Program-made: the position numbers and the translations under genes | Shown here: in pieces, positions 23,487 to 31,901 of the stretch | Layout: every line of letters begins with the position of its first letter | Position numbering within the stretch: position 1 is the first letter of the stretch | The notes under the pieces: model-generated | Database searches by the model: none | The model's input: only the letters and a program-made list of their open reading frames with translations | Told to the model about the DNA's origin: nothing | Assembly: GCF_024055795.1 (NCBI RefSeq) | Contig: NZ_JAMXMY010000014.1 | Coordinates: 186,001-250,000 of the forward strand | Reading direction: 5' to 3' | Source of the DNA: Actinoallomurus purpureus | GTDB taxonomy: Bacteria > Actinomycetota > Actinomycetes > Streptosporangiales > Streptosporangiaceae | DNA length: 64,000 nt

Positions 23487-24692
23487 TTACTGTCGTCCGT
23501 CGGCGACGACGGACAACAGAACGTCGACCAGGCGGTCGGCCGCGTCAGGCCGGCCCATCGTGCGGGCGTGCTGTGCCATGGCCGTCCGCCGTGCGGGGTC
23601 GGTGAGCAGGGGTTCCACGGCAGCACCCAGGGTCTGTGGCGTGGCCTCGCCGAGCAGGGCGACGGCGGCGCCGACCTCCTCCAGATGGCGTGCGTTGTGC
23701 GCCTGCTCATTACCCGCGGAGGAAGCGAGGGGGATGAGAACGGACGCCTTGCCCAGGGCGGTGAGCTCCGCGATCGTGCCCGCGCCGCTGCGGGAGATCA
23801 CGACGTCGGCCAGCGCGAGCACGTCGGGCAGCTCCGGCCCGACATAGCCGGTCAGCAGGTAACGGGCCGCCAGTTCGCGGGGCAGGGCCGAAGTGTGCTG
23901 CTGCAAGTCGGCGAGGTTGTCCGGCCCGCACTGGTGGATGACGTTGGCGTGGGACAGCAGCCACGGCAGGATGCCGCTGACGAGAGTGTTGATCTGCTGT
24001 GATCCCTGGGCGCCGCCGGTGACGTAGACGGTCGGGCGGTGCGGGTCGAAGCCGTGCAGGGCGAGCGCGTGGATCGCCTTCTCCGGCTGTCCGGACAGCA
24101 CCTCGGGCCGCACCGGGTTGCCGGTGACCACCGCGCCGGCGCGGCTCGCTTCGGGCAGCAGCGGCAGGGTCGACTCGGAGGACACGGCGATGCGCGTCGC
24201 CCTGCGGGCGAGGGTCCGGTTGGCCAGGCCGAGGCGAACGGTCTGCTCGTGCACCACCAGCGGGCGGCGGCGCATCTTCGCGGCCATGCCGACCGGGACG
24301 GCGACATAGCCGCCCGTGGCCAACACCACGTCGGGACGGAAGCCGGAGATGATCCTGCGCGCCTGGAGCACGCCCAGCGGAACCCGCAGCATGTCCTTCA
24401 CATTGGCCGGCGAGATGAGCTTCAACGGATTGGTGGAGCGGCGGATCTTGCCGGTGACGACCGAGGCGAACCGGATTCCTTCGGCCCCGGCGACGCGGGA
24501 CTCCAGGCTGTCGGCCGTTCCGACCCACAGCACCTCAAGGGACCGGCCGGCGCCCTGGAGCCGGGCCTGAAGAGTCCGTACGGCGGTGAGAGCCGGGTAC
24601 GTGTGGCCACCGGTCCCGCCGCCCGTGACGATGAGGCGAAGCGGCCGCTCCGGAGCGAGGAGCAGAGGGTCGACGACGGCATCAGAAGTCAT
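23487..24692 (-). CDS. MurG-like UDP-GlcNAc glycosyltransferase (GT28)
   Basis: This 401-aa GT-B enzyme starts at the ATG at 24692; a GTG at 24710 is also in frame and neither has a clear ribosome site. MurG signatures: LIVTGGGTGGHTYPALTAVR (donor and lipid-binding Gly loop 1), VLATGGYVAVPVGMAAKMRR, VVHEQTVRLGLANRTLA (HEQN-like, here HEQT), VYVTGGAQGSQQIN, and ISRSGAGTIAELTALGK (UDP-GlcNAc site). MurG forms lipid II from lipid I at the membrane. The usual MurG sits in the dcw cluster, which is absent here, so this is probably a paralogue working on cell wall or a related glycan. No partner genes are adjacent. Confidence 0.88.
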   Translation of the reverse strand: MTSDAVVDPLLLAPERPLRLIVTGGGTGGHTYPALTAVRTLQARLQGAGRSLEVLWVGTADSLESRVAGAEGIRFASVVTGKIRRSTNPLKLISPANVKDMLRVPLGVLQARRIISGFRPDVVLATGGYVAVPVGMAAKMRRRPLVVHEQTVRLGLANRTLARRATRIAVSSESTLPLLPEASRAGAVVTGNPVRPEVLSGQPEKAIHALALHGFDPHRPTVYVTGGAQGSQQINTLVSGILPWLLSHANVIHQCGPDNLADLQQHTSALPRELAARYLLTGYVGPELPDVLALADVVISRSGAGTIAELTALGKASVLIPLASSAGNEQAHNARHLEEVGAAVALLGEATPQTLGAAVEPLLTDPARRTAMAQHARTMGRPDAADRLVDVLLSVVADGRQ

Positions 24693-24807
24693 TCGCAGCA
24701 CCGTAGTCACCGGTAGGCCGACCGGTCAGCGAAACCGGGGGTATGTGATCTATCCGGCCTTCTCGGCAGCGGTCGGCTGATCGAGTCCACCGGCCCTGAG
24801 AAATCAC

Positions 24808-24842
24808 GTGGCGGGCCGTGCCGCGCCGGCACGGCCCGCCAC
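24808..24842 (-). terminator. Terminator of the chitinase gene
   Basis: GTGGCGGGCCGTGCCG at 24808-24823 pairs with its complement at 24827-24842 around CGC. It lies just downstream of the minus-strand stop at 24864 and also ahead of the MurG-like gene start. Confidence 0.75.
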
Positions 24843-24863
24843 GCGAGCGGGGAGCTCAGAGGG

Positions 24864-26300
24864 TCAGCCGCTGAACGCCTTGGTGAAGTCGAGGGCGGTC
24901 TGGGCGATGCTGCTGCACGTCGCGCTCGCCCACTGCTGGGGACCGCCGGGGCAGGGCTTGTCGCGGGTGGCCGACCACATCGACAGCCAGGCGAGGTTCT
25001 TCTGCTTGGCGAACGCGGCGAGCTTCTTGGCGTCGGCGACCGTGAAGACCTCGGTGTTCGTGTCGTTCACGCCGATCATCGGGGTGACCGCGATCTTGCT
25101 CCACGCGCTGCTCACGCCGAGCGCGCCGCGCACCTGGGACTCGGTGGAGGTCGCCGCCTGGATGGCGTAGTCGCCCATCTTGCCGCTGGGGTTGGGGGCC
25201 TGGCCGTCCCCGTAGTCCATGGCCATGATGTTGACGGCCGAGACCGAGTCGCCGTTCTGCTTGGCGGTCTTCAGCAGGTTCACGCCGTCCTGGGTGAGCC
25301 CGGACGGCAGGACCGGCAGCGTGAACGACACGTCCAGGCCCGCGACCTGCTTCTGCAGCGTGGCGATGGCCTGGGCGCGCCGCGTGTTGGCGGCCTGGTC
25401 GGCGATCGCGGCGCCCTCGACGTCGAAGTCGACCTTCTTCAGCTTGAAGGCGTCGATGACCTGCTTGTACGCGGTGGCCAGCTGACCGGAGCCGGAGCAG
25501 GCCTGGGCCAGCTCGGTGCCGTTCGCGCCGCCGAACGAGACGCGGACGTCGCCGCCGGCCGCCCGTAGCGCGCCGATCTGCTTGGCGACCTCGTTGTCGG
25601 CGAGCGCCTGGGAGCCGCCCCACTTCGGGGTGCATCCGCCGCCGGAGACGATGAAGGCCAGGTTGAAGGTCTTCACGCCCGTCTTCGCCGCCGTGCCGGT
25701 CAGGTCGTACGGCGGGTACAGGCCCACGTCCACGTAGGGCGCGAATCCGCCGGCCGACGAGGACGGCGGGGTGCCGGTCGGCGGTTCCGGCGTGGGCGTC
25801 GTCGTCGGGGGCTTCGTGGTCGGCGAGGATGTCGGTGTGCCGCCGCCCGAACAGGAGGCGCCGTTCACCTGGCAGGAGGCCGGAGTGGTCGCCTTGCCGT
25901 CCACGGTGAACCCGACCTGCCGCGCCTGGCCCGGCGCGATGTCGCCGTTCCAGGACTCGTTCTTGACCGTGACCTGGGCGCCGTTCTGGTGGGAGACGCC
26001 GTTCCACAGGCTGGTCACCTTGGCGCCGGCCGGCAGGTCGAAGGACAGGTCCCAGCCGTGCACGGTGTCGGTCCCGGTGTTGGTCAGCGTGTACTGGCCG
26101 GTGTAGCCGGAGTCCCAGGAGGAGACGGTGCTGAAGGCGGCCCGGACCGACGCGGTGTCGGCCGATCCGGTGGCCGCGGTGAGGCCGCCGGTGCTCGTGC
26201 CACCGGTCGCCAGGGCGACGCCGCCGACGCCCAGGACGGCGGCGAGGCCGAGGACGACCGGCAGCTTCGTCCGCCGTCGGCGCGTGGGGTGTGGACTCAT
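24864..26300 (-). CDS. Secreted chitinase, CBM2 plus GH18
   Basis: This 478-aa protein starts at the ATG at 26300, with GGAGG about 10 nt upstream. Domains in order: a signal peptide with an Arg-rich n-region (RRRRTK) and LPVVLGLAAVLGVGGVALAT; a family 2 carbohydrate-binding module, residues about 48-148 (WDSGYTGQYTLTNTG, WDLSFDLPAG, VKNESWNGDIAPG) closed by a CxVNGASC pair; a Pro/Thr linker; and a GH18 barrel from about 185. The catalytic strand reads KKVDFDVEG, which keeps the DxDxE core but has Lys at the first position of DxxDxDxE. It binds and hydrolyses chitin outside the cell. No DasR-type direct repeat was found upstream. Confidence 0.92.
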   Translation of the reverse strand: MSPHPTRRRRTKLPVVLGLAAVLGVGGVALATGGTSTGGLTAATGSADTASVRAAFSTVSSWDSGYTGQYTLTNTGTDTVHGWDLSFDLPAGAKVTSLWNGVSHQNGAQVTVKNESWNGDIAPGQARQVGFTVDGKATTPASCQVNGASCSGGGTPTSSPTTKPPTTTPTPEPPTGTPPSSSAGGFAPYVDVGLYPPYDLTGTAAKTGVKTFNLAFIVSGGGCTPKWGGSQALADNEVAKQIGALRAAGGDVRVSFGGANGTELAQACSGSGQLATAYKQVIDAFKLKKVDFDVEGAAIADQAANTRRAQAIATLQKQVAGLDVSFTLPVLPSGLTQDGVNLLKTAKQNGDSVSAVNIMAMDYGDGQAPNPSGKMGDYAIQAATSTESQVRGALGVSSAWSKIAVTPMIGVNDTNTEVFTVADAKKLAAFAKQKNLAWLSMWSATRDKPCPGGPQQWASATCSSIAQTALDFTKAFSG

Positions 26301-26560
26301 GAGGGAGTGCCTCCAGGGAAGCGGGGGTCTACGGTCGTGCGCCTGCAGGGCGGTGCCAACGTACGGCCGTGGATCCCCTCGGCGGCCGCCGTTAAGGCGC
26401 TCTTAAGGAGCGGCTGAAAAGCGCCTAAGACTGCCGTCTCCGGCGTGGCCGATTCAGTGGGGTGGGAGTCCATACGGTGATCAATGATCAGTGCTCCGCC
26501 CGGTTCCCGGACCGTGGCTCCGCTCGATGGTCCGGTTCCGACTACCGACGCACGTGCCGG

Positions 26561-27409
26561 CTAGAGGCGGGTCGCGGCCCGGACGAGCCCGGCGAGGGCT
26601 CGGGACCGGCTGTGCGGTGGCCAAGCGATCACCGTCGTCACCGCCGGCGCGTCCAGCACCGGTACGGCGGCGAGGTCGCCGCGCAGATGGGCCCGGCACG
26701 ACTCCGGCAGGACCGCCGAAGCCCGGCCGAGCGCGATCAGCTGCAACAGCTGCGCATGGTCCCGAACCTCTGGACCGGGACCGTCCGGGTACGCGCCGTC
26801 CGCTCCGGGCCAGCGCGGCATCGGCAGGCCGGGCAGCGCGGTGACGTCGGCCATCCGCAGGTGAGCCCGGCCGGTGAGGTGGTACCCGGCCGGCAGGACC
26901 ACGACCTGCCCCTCTGTGCACAGCTCCTCGGTGTCGAACCCAGCCGTCGAGTCGAACGGCCGGTGCAGCAGCGCCACATCGGCCCGCCCGTCGCGCAGCA
27001 GCCGCTCCTGTTCGCCGGGCCCGCACAGGAGCACGTCGACGGTGACCGCGCCGGGTTCGGCGGCGTACGCGTCGAGCAGCTTCGGCAGCAGTTCGCTGGA
27101 CGCTCCTGCCTTCGTTACGAGGACCAGGTCGGGGTGGCCGGTCGCGGCGAGGGCGGCGCGGCGGGTACGGCGGTCGGCGGCGTCGACCGCGTCGAGGGCC
27201 GCCCGGCCCTCGCGCAGCAGCACCGACCCGGCCTCGGTCAACGTGACGGCGCGGCTGTTGCGTTTCAGCAGCGCCACCCCGAGCCGCCGTTCGAGTTGCT
27301 GGATCGCCCGCGACAGCGGCGGCTGCGCGATCCCGAGTCGTTCCGCGGCCCGCCCGAAGTGCAGCTCCTCGGCGACGGCGACGAAGTACCGCAGCTCCCG
27401 CGTCTCCAT
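26561..27409 (-). CDS. LysR-family transcriptional regulator
   Basis: This 282-aa protein has the N-terminal winged helix METRELRYFVAVAEELHFGR and AAERLGIAQPPLSRAIQQLE (residues 1-60), followed by a periplasmic-binding-protein-like effector domain (DLVLVTKAGASSELLPKLLD, RADVALLHRPFD). It is divergent from the SDR gene at 27581, with a LysR-type box between them, so it probably regulates that gene and itself. The inducer is unknown. It was read as the ATG at 27409 because the helix-turn-helix starts directly there. Confidence 0.92.
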   Translation of the reverse strand: METRELRYFVAVAEELHFGRAAERLGIAQPPLSRAIQQLERRLGVALLKRNSRAVTLTEAGSVLLREGRAALDAVDAADRRTRRAALAATGHPDLVLVTKAGASSELLPKLLDAYAAEPGAVTVDVLLCGPGEQERLLRDGRADVALLHRPFDSTAGFDTEELCTEGQVVVLPAGYHLTGRAHLRMADVTALPGLPMPRWPGADGAYPDGPGPEVRDHAQLLQLIALGRASAVLPESCRAHLRGDLAAVPVLDAPAVTTVIAWPPHSRSRALAGLVRAATRL

Positions 27410-27506
27410 GCCGCCACGGTATCCGTGGGACGGACCCCGTGCGGCACCGCCGAAAGCCGGTGGCGGAGCGGGGCACCGGGATGACGGTGAAGCCGGTGGC
27501 CTGGAC

Positions 27507-27525
27507 CGATACCCGGGGGGTATCG
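27507..27525. promoter_or_regulatory. LysR-type operator (T-N11-A dyad)
   Basis: CGATACCC GGG GGGTATCG is a perfect dyad. ATAC-N7-GTAT within it fits the LysR T-N11-A consensus. It lies 56 nt before the SDR start and about 98 nt before the regulator start, in the divergent intergenic region. Confidence 0.7.
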
Positions 27526-27580
27526 CTGCCCACCCAGACGGTGTTGGAGCCCTGGCCGGGGCGCGGACAGGATCAAATGT

Positions 27581-28306
27581 ATGAGCGAACAGACGATCGC
27601 GCTGGTCACCGGCGCGAACAAGGGGATCGGATACGAGATCGCGGCCGGCCTGGGCGCCCTCGGCTGGAGCGTCGGCGTCGGCGCCCGGGACGAGGAGCGC
27701 CGGGAAGCCGCCGTGGAGAAGCTGCGGGCGGCCGGTGTCGACGCCTTCGGTGTGCCGCTCGACGTGACCGACGACGCGAGCGTGGCCGTCGCCGCCGGGC
27801 TGGTCGAGAAGCGCGCCGGCCGCCTCGACGTGCTCGTCAACAACGCCGGCGTGACCGGCGGCCTGCCGCAGGAGCCCACCAGGGTCGACCCCGCGGACGT
27901 GCGGACGGCCGTGGAGACCAACGTGATCGGCGTCATCCGCGTCACCAACGGGATGCTTCCGCTGCTGCGCCGCTCGGCGTCACCGCGGATCGTGAACATG
28001 TCCAGCGCCGTCGGCTCCCTCACCCGGCAGACCACTCCCACCGCCGAGACGGGCCCGATCTCCGCCGCGTACGCGCCGTCGAAGACGTTCCTCAACGCCG
28101 TCACCGTCCAGTACGCCAAGGAGCTGCGCGACACGAACATCCTGATCAACGCCGCCTGCCCCGGCTACTGCGCGACCGACCTCAACGGCTTCCGCGGCGT
28201 CCGTACCCCCGAACAGGGCGCGGCGATCGCGATCCGGCTCGCGACCCTGCCCGACGACGGCCCGACCGGTGGGTTCTTCGAGGACGCCGGGGTGGTGCCC
28301 TGGTGA
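27581..28306 (+). CDS. Short-chain dehydrogenase/reductase
   Basis: This NAD(P)-dependent oxidoreductase of 241 aa has the TGxxxGIG cofactor loop (VTGANKGIGYEIAAGLG), acidic DVTDD after strand 4, NNAGVTGG, the catalytic Ser in IVNMSSAVGSL, and YAPSKTFLNAV (Tyr-x3-Lys), then PGYCATDLNGF. It resembles carbonyl-reductase-like SDRs (GANKGIG start). Substrate is unknown. It is controlled in all likelihood by the divergent LysR gene. Its last four bases are shared with the start of a truncated metallo-hydrolase frame. Confidence 0.92.
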   Translation: MSEQTIALVTGANKGIGYEIAAGLGALGWSVGVGARDEERREAAVEKLRAAGVDAFGVPLDVTDDASVAVAAGLVEKRAGRLDVLVNNAGVTGGLPQEPTRVDPADVRTAVETNVIGVIRVTNGMLPLLRRSASPRIVNMSSAVGSLTRQTTPTAETGPISAAYAPSKTFLNAVTVQYAKELRDTNILINAACPGYCATDLNGFRGVRTPEQGAAIAIRLATLPDDGPTGGFFEDAGVVPW

Positions 28307-28431
28307 CGGACGGGTACGAGCTCAGCCCGTCCGTCCGTTTCATCCCTACCCCCGGCCACACCCCGGAGGACATCACCACGCTCGTCGGCACGGCGGAGGG
28401 GCTCGTCGCGACGGCGGACACGCCGCGCTGA
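28303..28431 (+). pseudogene. Fragment of a metallo-beta-lactamase-fold protein
   Basis: A 42-codon frame starting GTG in a GTGA overlap with the SDR reads VRFIPTPGHTPEDITTLVGT and then AEGLVATADTPR-stop. PTPGHTPED is the middle of the MBL fold (strand leading to the third metal His). The N-terminal HxHxDH site and the C-terminal half are missing. It is a remnant rather than a functional gene, although translation from the SDR stop remains possible. Confidence 0.6.
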
Positions 28432-28435
28432 GGCC

Positions 28436-29809
28436 CTAAGTCCGTCGGCCTCGGCGGGGGCGTTTCGGGGTCGTCGGCAGCCAGATCTGCACCTGCGCGC
28501 CGCCGAGCGCCGAGCGGTCGAACCGCACGTCGCCGCCGACCGTCTCGGCCAGGCGACGGGCGATGTCGAGCCCGAGGCCGGTGGACCCGCCGCCGCTGGC
28601 GCCCCGGCGCAGCGCCGCCTCCGGGTCGGCGATCCCGGGGCCGGCGTCGGCGACGAGGATGCCGACCAGCCCGGCGCCCGCGTGCAGCGTCACCGCGAAC
28701 GCCGTGCCCTCCGGGGTGTGACGGAACACGTTGCCGAGCAGCGAGTCCAGCACGGCGCTCAGCTCGGCGCGCGGCACGGGGACGGCGACGGGGTGCTCGG
28801 CGCCGATCAGTTCGCAGGCGCGTTCCTGGTCCTCGGCCAGCGCGGACCAGAAGGTCATCCGGTCGCGGAGCACCTCGGCGGCGTCGCAGCGGGCCGTCTC
28901 CTTCGGCTTGCGCGCCGAGCGGATGATCTTGTCGACCTCCTCCTCGAGGCGCGTGACGGCGAGCCGGGTCTGCTCGGCCGCGGGTTCCGCGCCGAGCGCG
29001 GCCGCGTTGAGCCGCATCGCGGTGAGGGGGGTACGCAGCCGATGAGACAGGTCGGCGATCAGCTCGCGTTCCGCCGCGAGGAGCTGTTCGACACGGTCGG
29101 CCATCGTGTTGAACGCGCGACCGGCGTCGCGCAGCTCGGGCGGCCCCTGCGGGTCGATGCGCGTGAGCAGGTCGCCGCCGCCCAGGGCGGTCGCGGCCCG
29201 CGCCAGGGTCCGCGCGGAGCCGACCACGCGGGCGCCCAGGCGGTCCGCGACGACGACGGACCCGGCGACCAGCGCGGCCGCCACCAGGGTCAGCGTGATC
29301 CAGGCGGGCCGTACGCCACGTGCAAGGTCCTCGCGGGGCAGGTACACCTCGACGATCGCCGTACGGCCCTCGTCCAGCGCGACGGGCTGCAGCAGCACGT
29401 AGCCGCCGGACGCCGCCGCCGAGAAGGCGCGGCCGCGCGCGGTCGCGGTCGCCAGGTCGCCGGGCCTCGCCCGCGACGTCCCCACCGTGCTCGGCGGCGT
29501 CGCTCCGGTGCGGGCGACCCTCGTCGGCCGTCCGGCGTCTCCCGGCGCGTTCGCCGCCGGGGCTCCGGTGGGCAGGTGGACGGCCATCCGGCCCGCCGCG
29601 CCCGCCTGGGTGCTGGCGACGGCGCGCTGCAGCGCGGCGCGGTCGGTCGTGATGGCCAGCGCCGGGGCGAGCGACACCGCCTGCCGCTCCGCGTCGGCCA
29701 GCGCGCGGTCCCGGGCGATCTCCTTGACCATCAGCGCGAGGGGGATGAGGAACGCGAGGGCGACCATCGAGGTGACGGCCGCCGACACGAGCGCGAGGGA
29801 CCGTCTCAC
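28436..29809 (-). CDS. Two-component sensor histidine kinase
   Basis: The GTG at 29809 overlaps the regulator stop by 4 nt; upstream open sequence is regulator DNA in another frame. Of 457 aa: TM1 at residues 4-26 (LALVSAAVTSMVALAFLIPL), an extracytoplasmic sensor of about 145 residues, TM2 (ITLTLVAAALVAGSVVVADR), HAMP, dimerisation and phospho-His motif LIADLSHRLRTPLTAMRLNA, N-box LDSLLGNVFRHTPEG, G1 VADAGPGI, and G2 STGLGLDIARRLAETVGG. It autophosphorylates and passes phosphate to the OmpR-type partner encoded just before it. The signal is unknown. Confidence 0.92.
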   Translation of the reverse strand: MRRSLALVSAAVTSMVALAFLIPLALMVKEIARDRALADAERQAVSLAPALAITTDRAALQRAVASTQAGAAGRMAVHLPTGAPAANAPGDAGRPTRVARTGATPPSTVGTSRARPGDLATATARGRAFSAAASGGYVLLQPVALDEGRTAIVEVYLPREDLARGVRPAWITLTLVAAALVAGSVVVADRLGARVVGSARTLARAATALGGGDLLTRIDPQGPPELRDAGRAFNTMADRVEQLLAAERELIADLSHRLRTPLTAMRLNAAALGAEPAAEQTRLAVTRLEEEVDKIIRSARKPKETARCDAAEVLRDRMTFWSALAEDQERACELIGAEHPVAVPVPRAELSAVLDSLLGNVFRHTPEGTAFAVTLHAGAGLVGILVADAGPGIADPEAALRRGASGGGSTGLGLDIARRLAETVGGDVRFDRSALGGAQVQIWLPTTPKRPRRGRRT

Positions 29810-30480
29810 GGCGCCGTCAGCTTGACGCCCACGCCGCGTACGGTGTGCAGATAGCGCGGGCGGGAGGCTTTCTCGCCGAGCTTTCGGCGCAGCCAGGACA
29901 GGTGCACGTCGATCGTCTGGTCGTCGCCGTACGGCTGCTGCCAGACCTCGTTGAGCAGCTCCCGCCGGGACACGACGTGGCCGGGGCGTGACGCGAGGTG
30001 GGCGAGCAGGTCGAACTCCCGGCGCGTGAGGTCGAGCGGCCTGCCGTCGAGGGACGCCTCGCGCCGGTCGAGGTCGACCCGCAGGCCGCCGACCTCGCAC
30101 AATCGCCGCTGCACCACCTGCTTGGAGCGGCGGAGCACCGCGCCGAGGCGGGCGCTGAGATGCTCGCCGGAGAACGGTTTGATCAGGTAGTCGTCGGCTC
30201 CGGCGTTGAGCAGTCGTACGATCTCGGCCTCGTCGTCGCGCGCCGTCGCCACGATCACCGGGACGTCGGACACGCCGCGCAGCATCTTCAGCGCCTCGGC
30301 GCCGTCGAGGTCGGGAAGTCCCAGATCCAGGAGGACGACGTCCGGCGCGGAGCGGGTGACCTCGCGCAGGGCGTCCAGTGCCGTGCCCGCGCTCCGTACG
30401 GAGTGCGCCCGGTCGGTGAGCTCACGGATCAGCGCCGACCGTACGAACTGATCGTCCTCCACCACGAGCACATTCGCCAT
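29806..30480 (-). CDS. OmpR-family response regulator
   Basis: The ATG at 30480 (TAAGGTGCCGGGCATG) gives 224 aa. The receiver domain shows VLVVEDDQFVRSALI, the phospho-acceptor in VVLLDLGLPDLDG (about Asp53), Thr in IVATARDDE, and Lys in DDYLIKPFSGEHL. A winged-helix effector follows (LDLTRREFDLLAHLASRPGH, QTIDVHLSWLRRKLGE, YLHTVRGVGVKL). It is the first gene of the pair with the histidine kinase and divergent from the membrane-anchored protein at 30558, which may be a target. Confidence 0.93.
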   Translation of the reverse strand: MANVLVVEDDQFVRSALIRELTDRAHSVRSAGTALDALREVTRSAPDVVLLDLGLPDLDGAEALKMLRGVSDVPVIVATARDDEAEIVRLLNAGADDYLIKPFSGEHLSARLGAVLRRSKQVVQRRLCEVGGLRVDLDRREASLDGRPLDLTRREFDLLAHLASRPGHVVSRRELLNEVWQQPYGDDQTIDVHLSWLRRKLGEKASRPRYLHTVRGVGVKLTAP

Positions 30481-30557
30481 GCCCGGCACCTTAGAGCGTG
30501 AGGGGGCAGAACCGCCGAAATAGCAATAAACTACGGCGATTGCGGCACCATGGGGCG

Positions 30558-31061
30558 GTGCGACGGGCGATGACATACGTGGCCGCGTGGGGCGGCTCGA
30601 CCTCTCTCGCGGTGCTGCTCGTCTGGTTCAGCGCGCGGCCCGTCCTGCACAACGCGGTGTTCGGCCCACCGCCCGCCCGCTCCGTCGTCGACCATGTGCC
30701 CGTCTCGCCGGCCGACCCGCCCACTCCGGCCGCGCCGGTCTCCACCACGCCGAGCCCGGCCGCTCGGGCGACGCCGAAGCGGACCGCACGGCACACGCCG
30801 TCCCGCCCGCCGAGCACGCGGCCCGCTTCGCCGCCGCACACGGACACGCGCAGCTACACACTTCCGGGCGGTCAGGTCGTGCTGTCGATGGGCGCCACGT
30901 CGGCCCGGCTGGTCTCCGCGACACCGGCCGCCGGGTGGGAGGTGCGGACGTGGCACACGTCGGGGTGGCTCCGGGTGGACTTCACCAAGGGCGAGCGGAC
31001 CTCCTCGTTGTTCGCCACGTGGAACGGCCACCCGCCCACCGTCCAGGTGGAGAATCAATAG
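30558..31061 (+). CDS. Membrane-anchored protein of unknown function, divergent from the two-component system
   Basis: The likely start is GTG at 30558 (an ATG at 30570 is the alternative), giving about 167 aa. One N-terminal membrane helix (MTYVAAWGGSTSLAVLLVWF) is followed by a Pro/Thr/Ala/Arg-rich linker of about 80 residues. A compact C-terminal domain follows (YTLPGGQVVLSMGATSARLV, AGWEVRTWHTSGWLRVDF), rich in beta-strand and Trp. The domain faces outward by topology. No family is recognised, but its head-to-head arrangement with the response regulator suggests co-regulation or a sensing role. Confidence 0.7.
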   Translation: MRRAMTYVAAWGGSTSLAVLLVWFSARPVLHNAVFGPPPARSVVDHVPVSPADPPTPAAPVSTTPSPAARATPKRTARHTPSRPPSTRPASPPHTDTRSYTLPGGQVVLSMGATSARLVSATPAAGWEVRTWHTSGWLRVDFTKGERTSSLFATWNGHPPTVQVENQ

Positions 31062-31117
31062 CCACCGCCCCAACATCACCCGAATCGGATTCTGTGCTCT
31101 CCGGTAACCTCCTGCTC

Positions 31118-31891
31118 ATGGACGTAAACGGAGTTGCCGCCATCGTCACGGGCGGCGCGAGCGGACTGGGTGAGGCGACCGCGCGGGACCTCGCCGCACA
31201 CGGTGCCAAGGTGATCGTGGCCGACCTCAACGAGGACAAGGGCAAGGCCATCGCCGACGAGATCGGCGGTGTCTTCGTCAAGGTCGACGTCTCCGACGAG
31301 GAGCAGGTGCAGGCCGCCGTCGACGCGGCCGTCGCCACCGGCGCGCCTCTGCGCGTCGTGGTGAACAGCGCCGGCATCGGCTGGGCGTCGCGGACCGTCG
31401 GCCGGGACGGCTCCCCGCACGACCTCGCGACGTACAAGAAGGTCATCGAGGTCAACCTGATCGGCACCTTCAACGGCCTGCGGCTCGGCGCCGCCGCGAT
31501 CGCCAAGACCGACCCGGTGGACGAGTCGGGCACCCGCGGCGTCGTCATCAACACCGCCTCGGTCGCCGCCCTGGAAGGGCAGACCGGCCAGGTGGCCTAC
31601 TCCTCCTCCAAGGGCGGCATCGTCGGCATGACCGTGCCGGCCGCCCGCGACCTGGCCGCCATCGGCGTCCGCGTCAACACGATCTGCCCGGGCATCATCG
31701 ACACGCCGATCTACGGTGAGGGCGAGGCGGCCGAGGAGTTCAAGAAGAAGCTCGCCGCGCCGGTCGTCTTCCCCAAGCGCATGGGCCGTCCGTCGGAGTT
31801 CGCCCACCTCGTGCGCGCCCTGATCGAGAACGACTACGTCAACGCCGAGACCATCCGCTTCGACGGCGGTATCCGCTTCCAGCCCAAGTGA
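31118..31891 (+). CDS. SDR family 3-hydroxyacyl-CoA dehydrogenase-like protein
   Basis: This 257-aa protein starts at the ATG at 31118; a GTG at 31094 is also in frame. Motifs: VAAIVTGGASGLGEATARDL, VADLNEDKGKA (Asp after strand 2, NAD preference), NSAGIGWAS, the catalytic Ser in INTASVAALEG, YSSSKGGIVGM (Tyr-x3-Lys), and CPGIIDTPIYGEGEAAEEF. It resembles type II 3-hydroxyacyl-CoA dehydrogenases (HSD17B10-like). It is followed after 10 nt by an enoyl-CoA hydratase, so both likely act in consecutive steps of fatty acyl-CoA beta-oxidation. Confidence 0.9.
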   Translation: MDVNGVAAIVTGGASGLGEATARDLAAHGAKVIVADLNEDKGKAIADEIGGVFVKVDVSDEEQVQAAVDAAVATGAPLRVVVNSAGIGWASRTVGRDGSPHDLATYKKVIEVNLIGTFNGLRLGAAAIAKTDPVDESGTRGVVINTASVAALEGQTGQVAYSSSKGGIVGMTVPAARDLAAIGVRVNTICPGIIDTPIYGEGEAAEEFKKKLAAPVVFPKRMGRPSEFAHLVRALIENDYVNAETIRFDGGIRFQPK

Positions 31892-31901
31892 GGTCCTGAC
31901 G

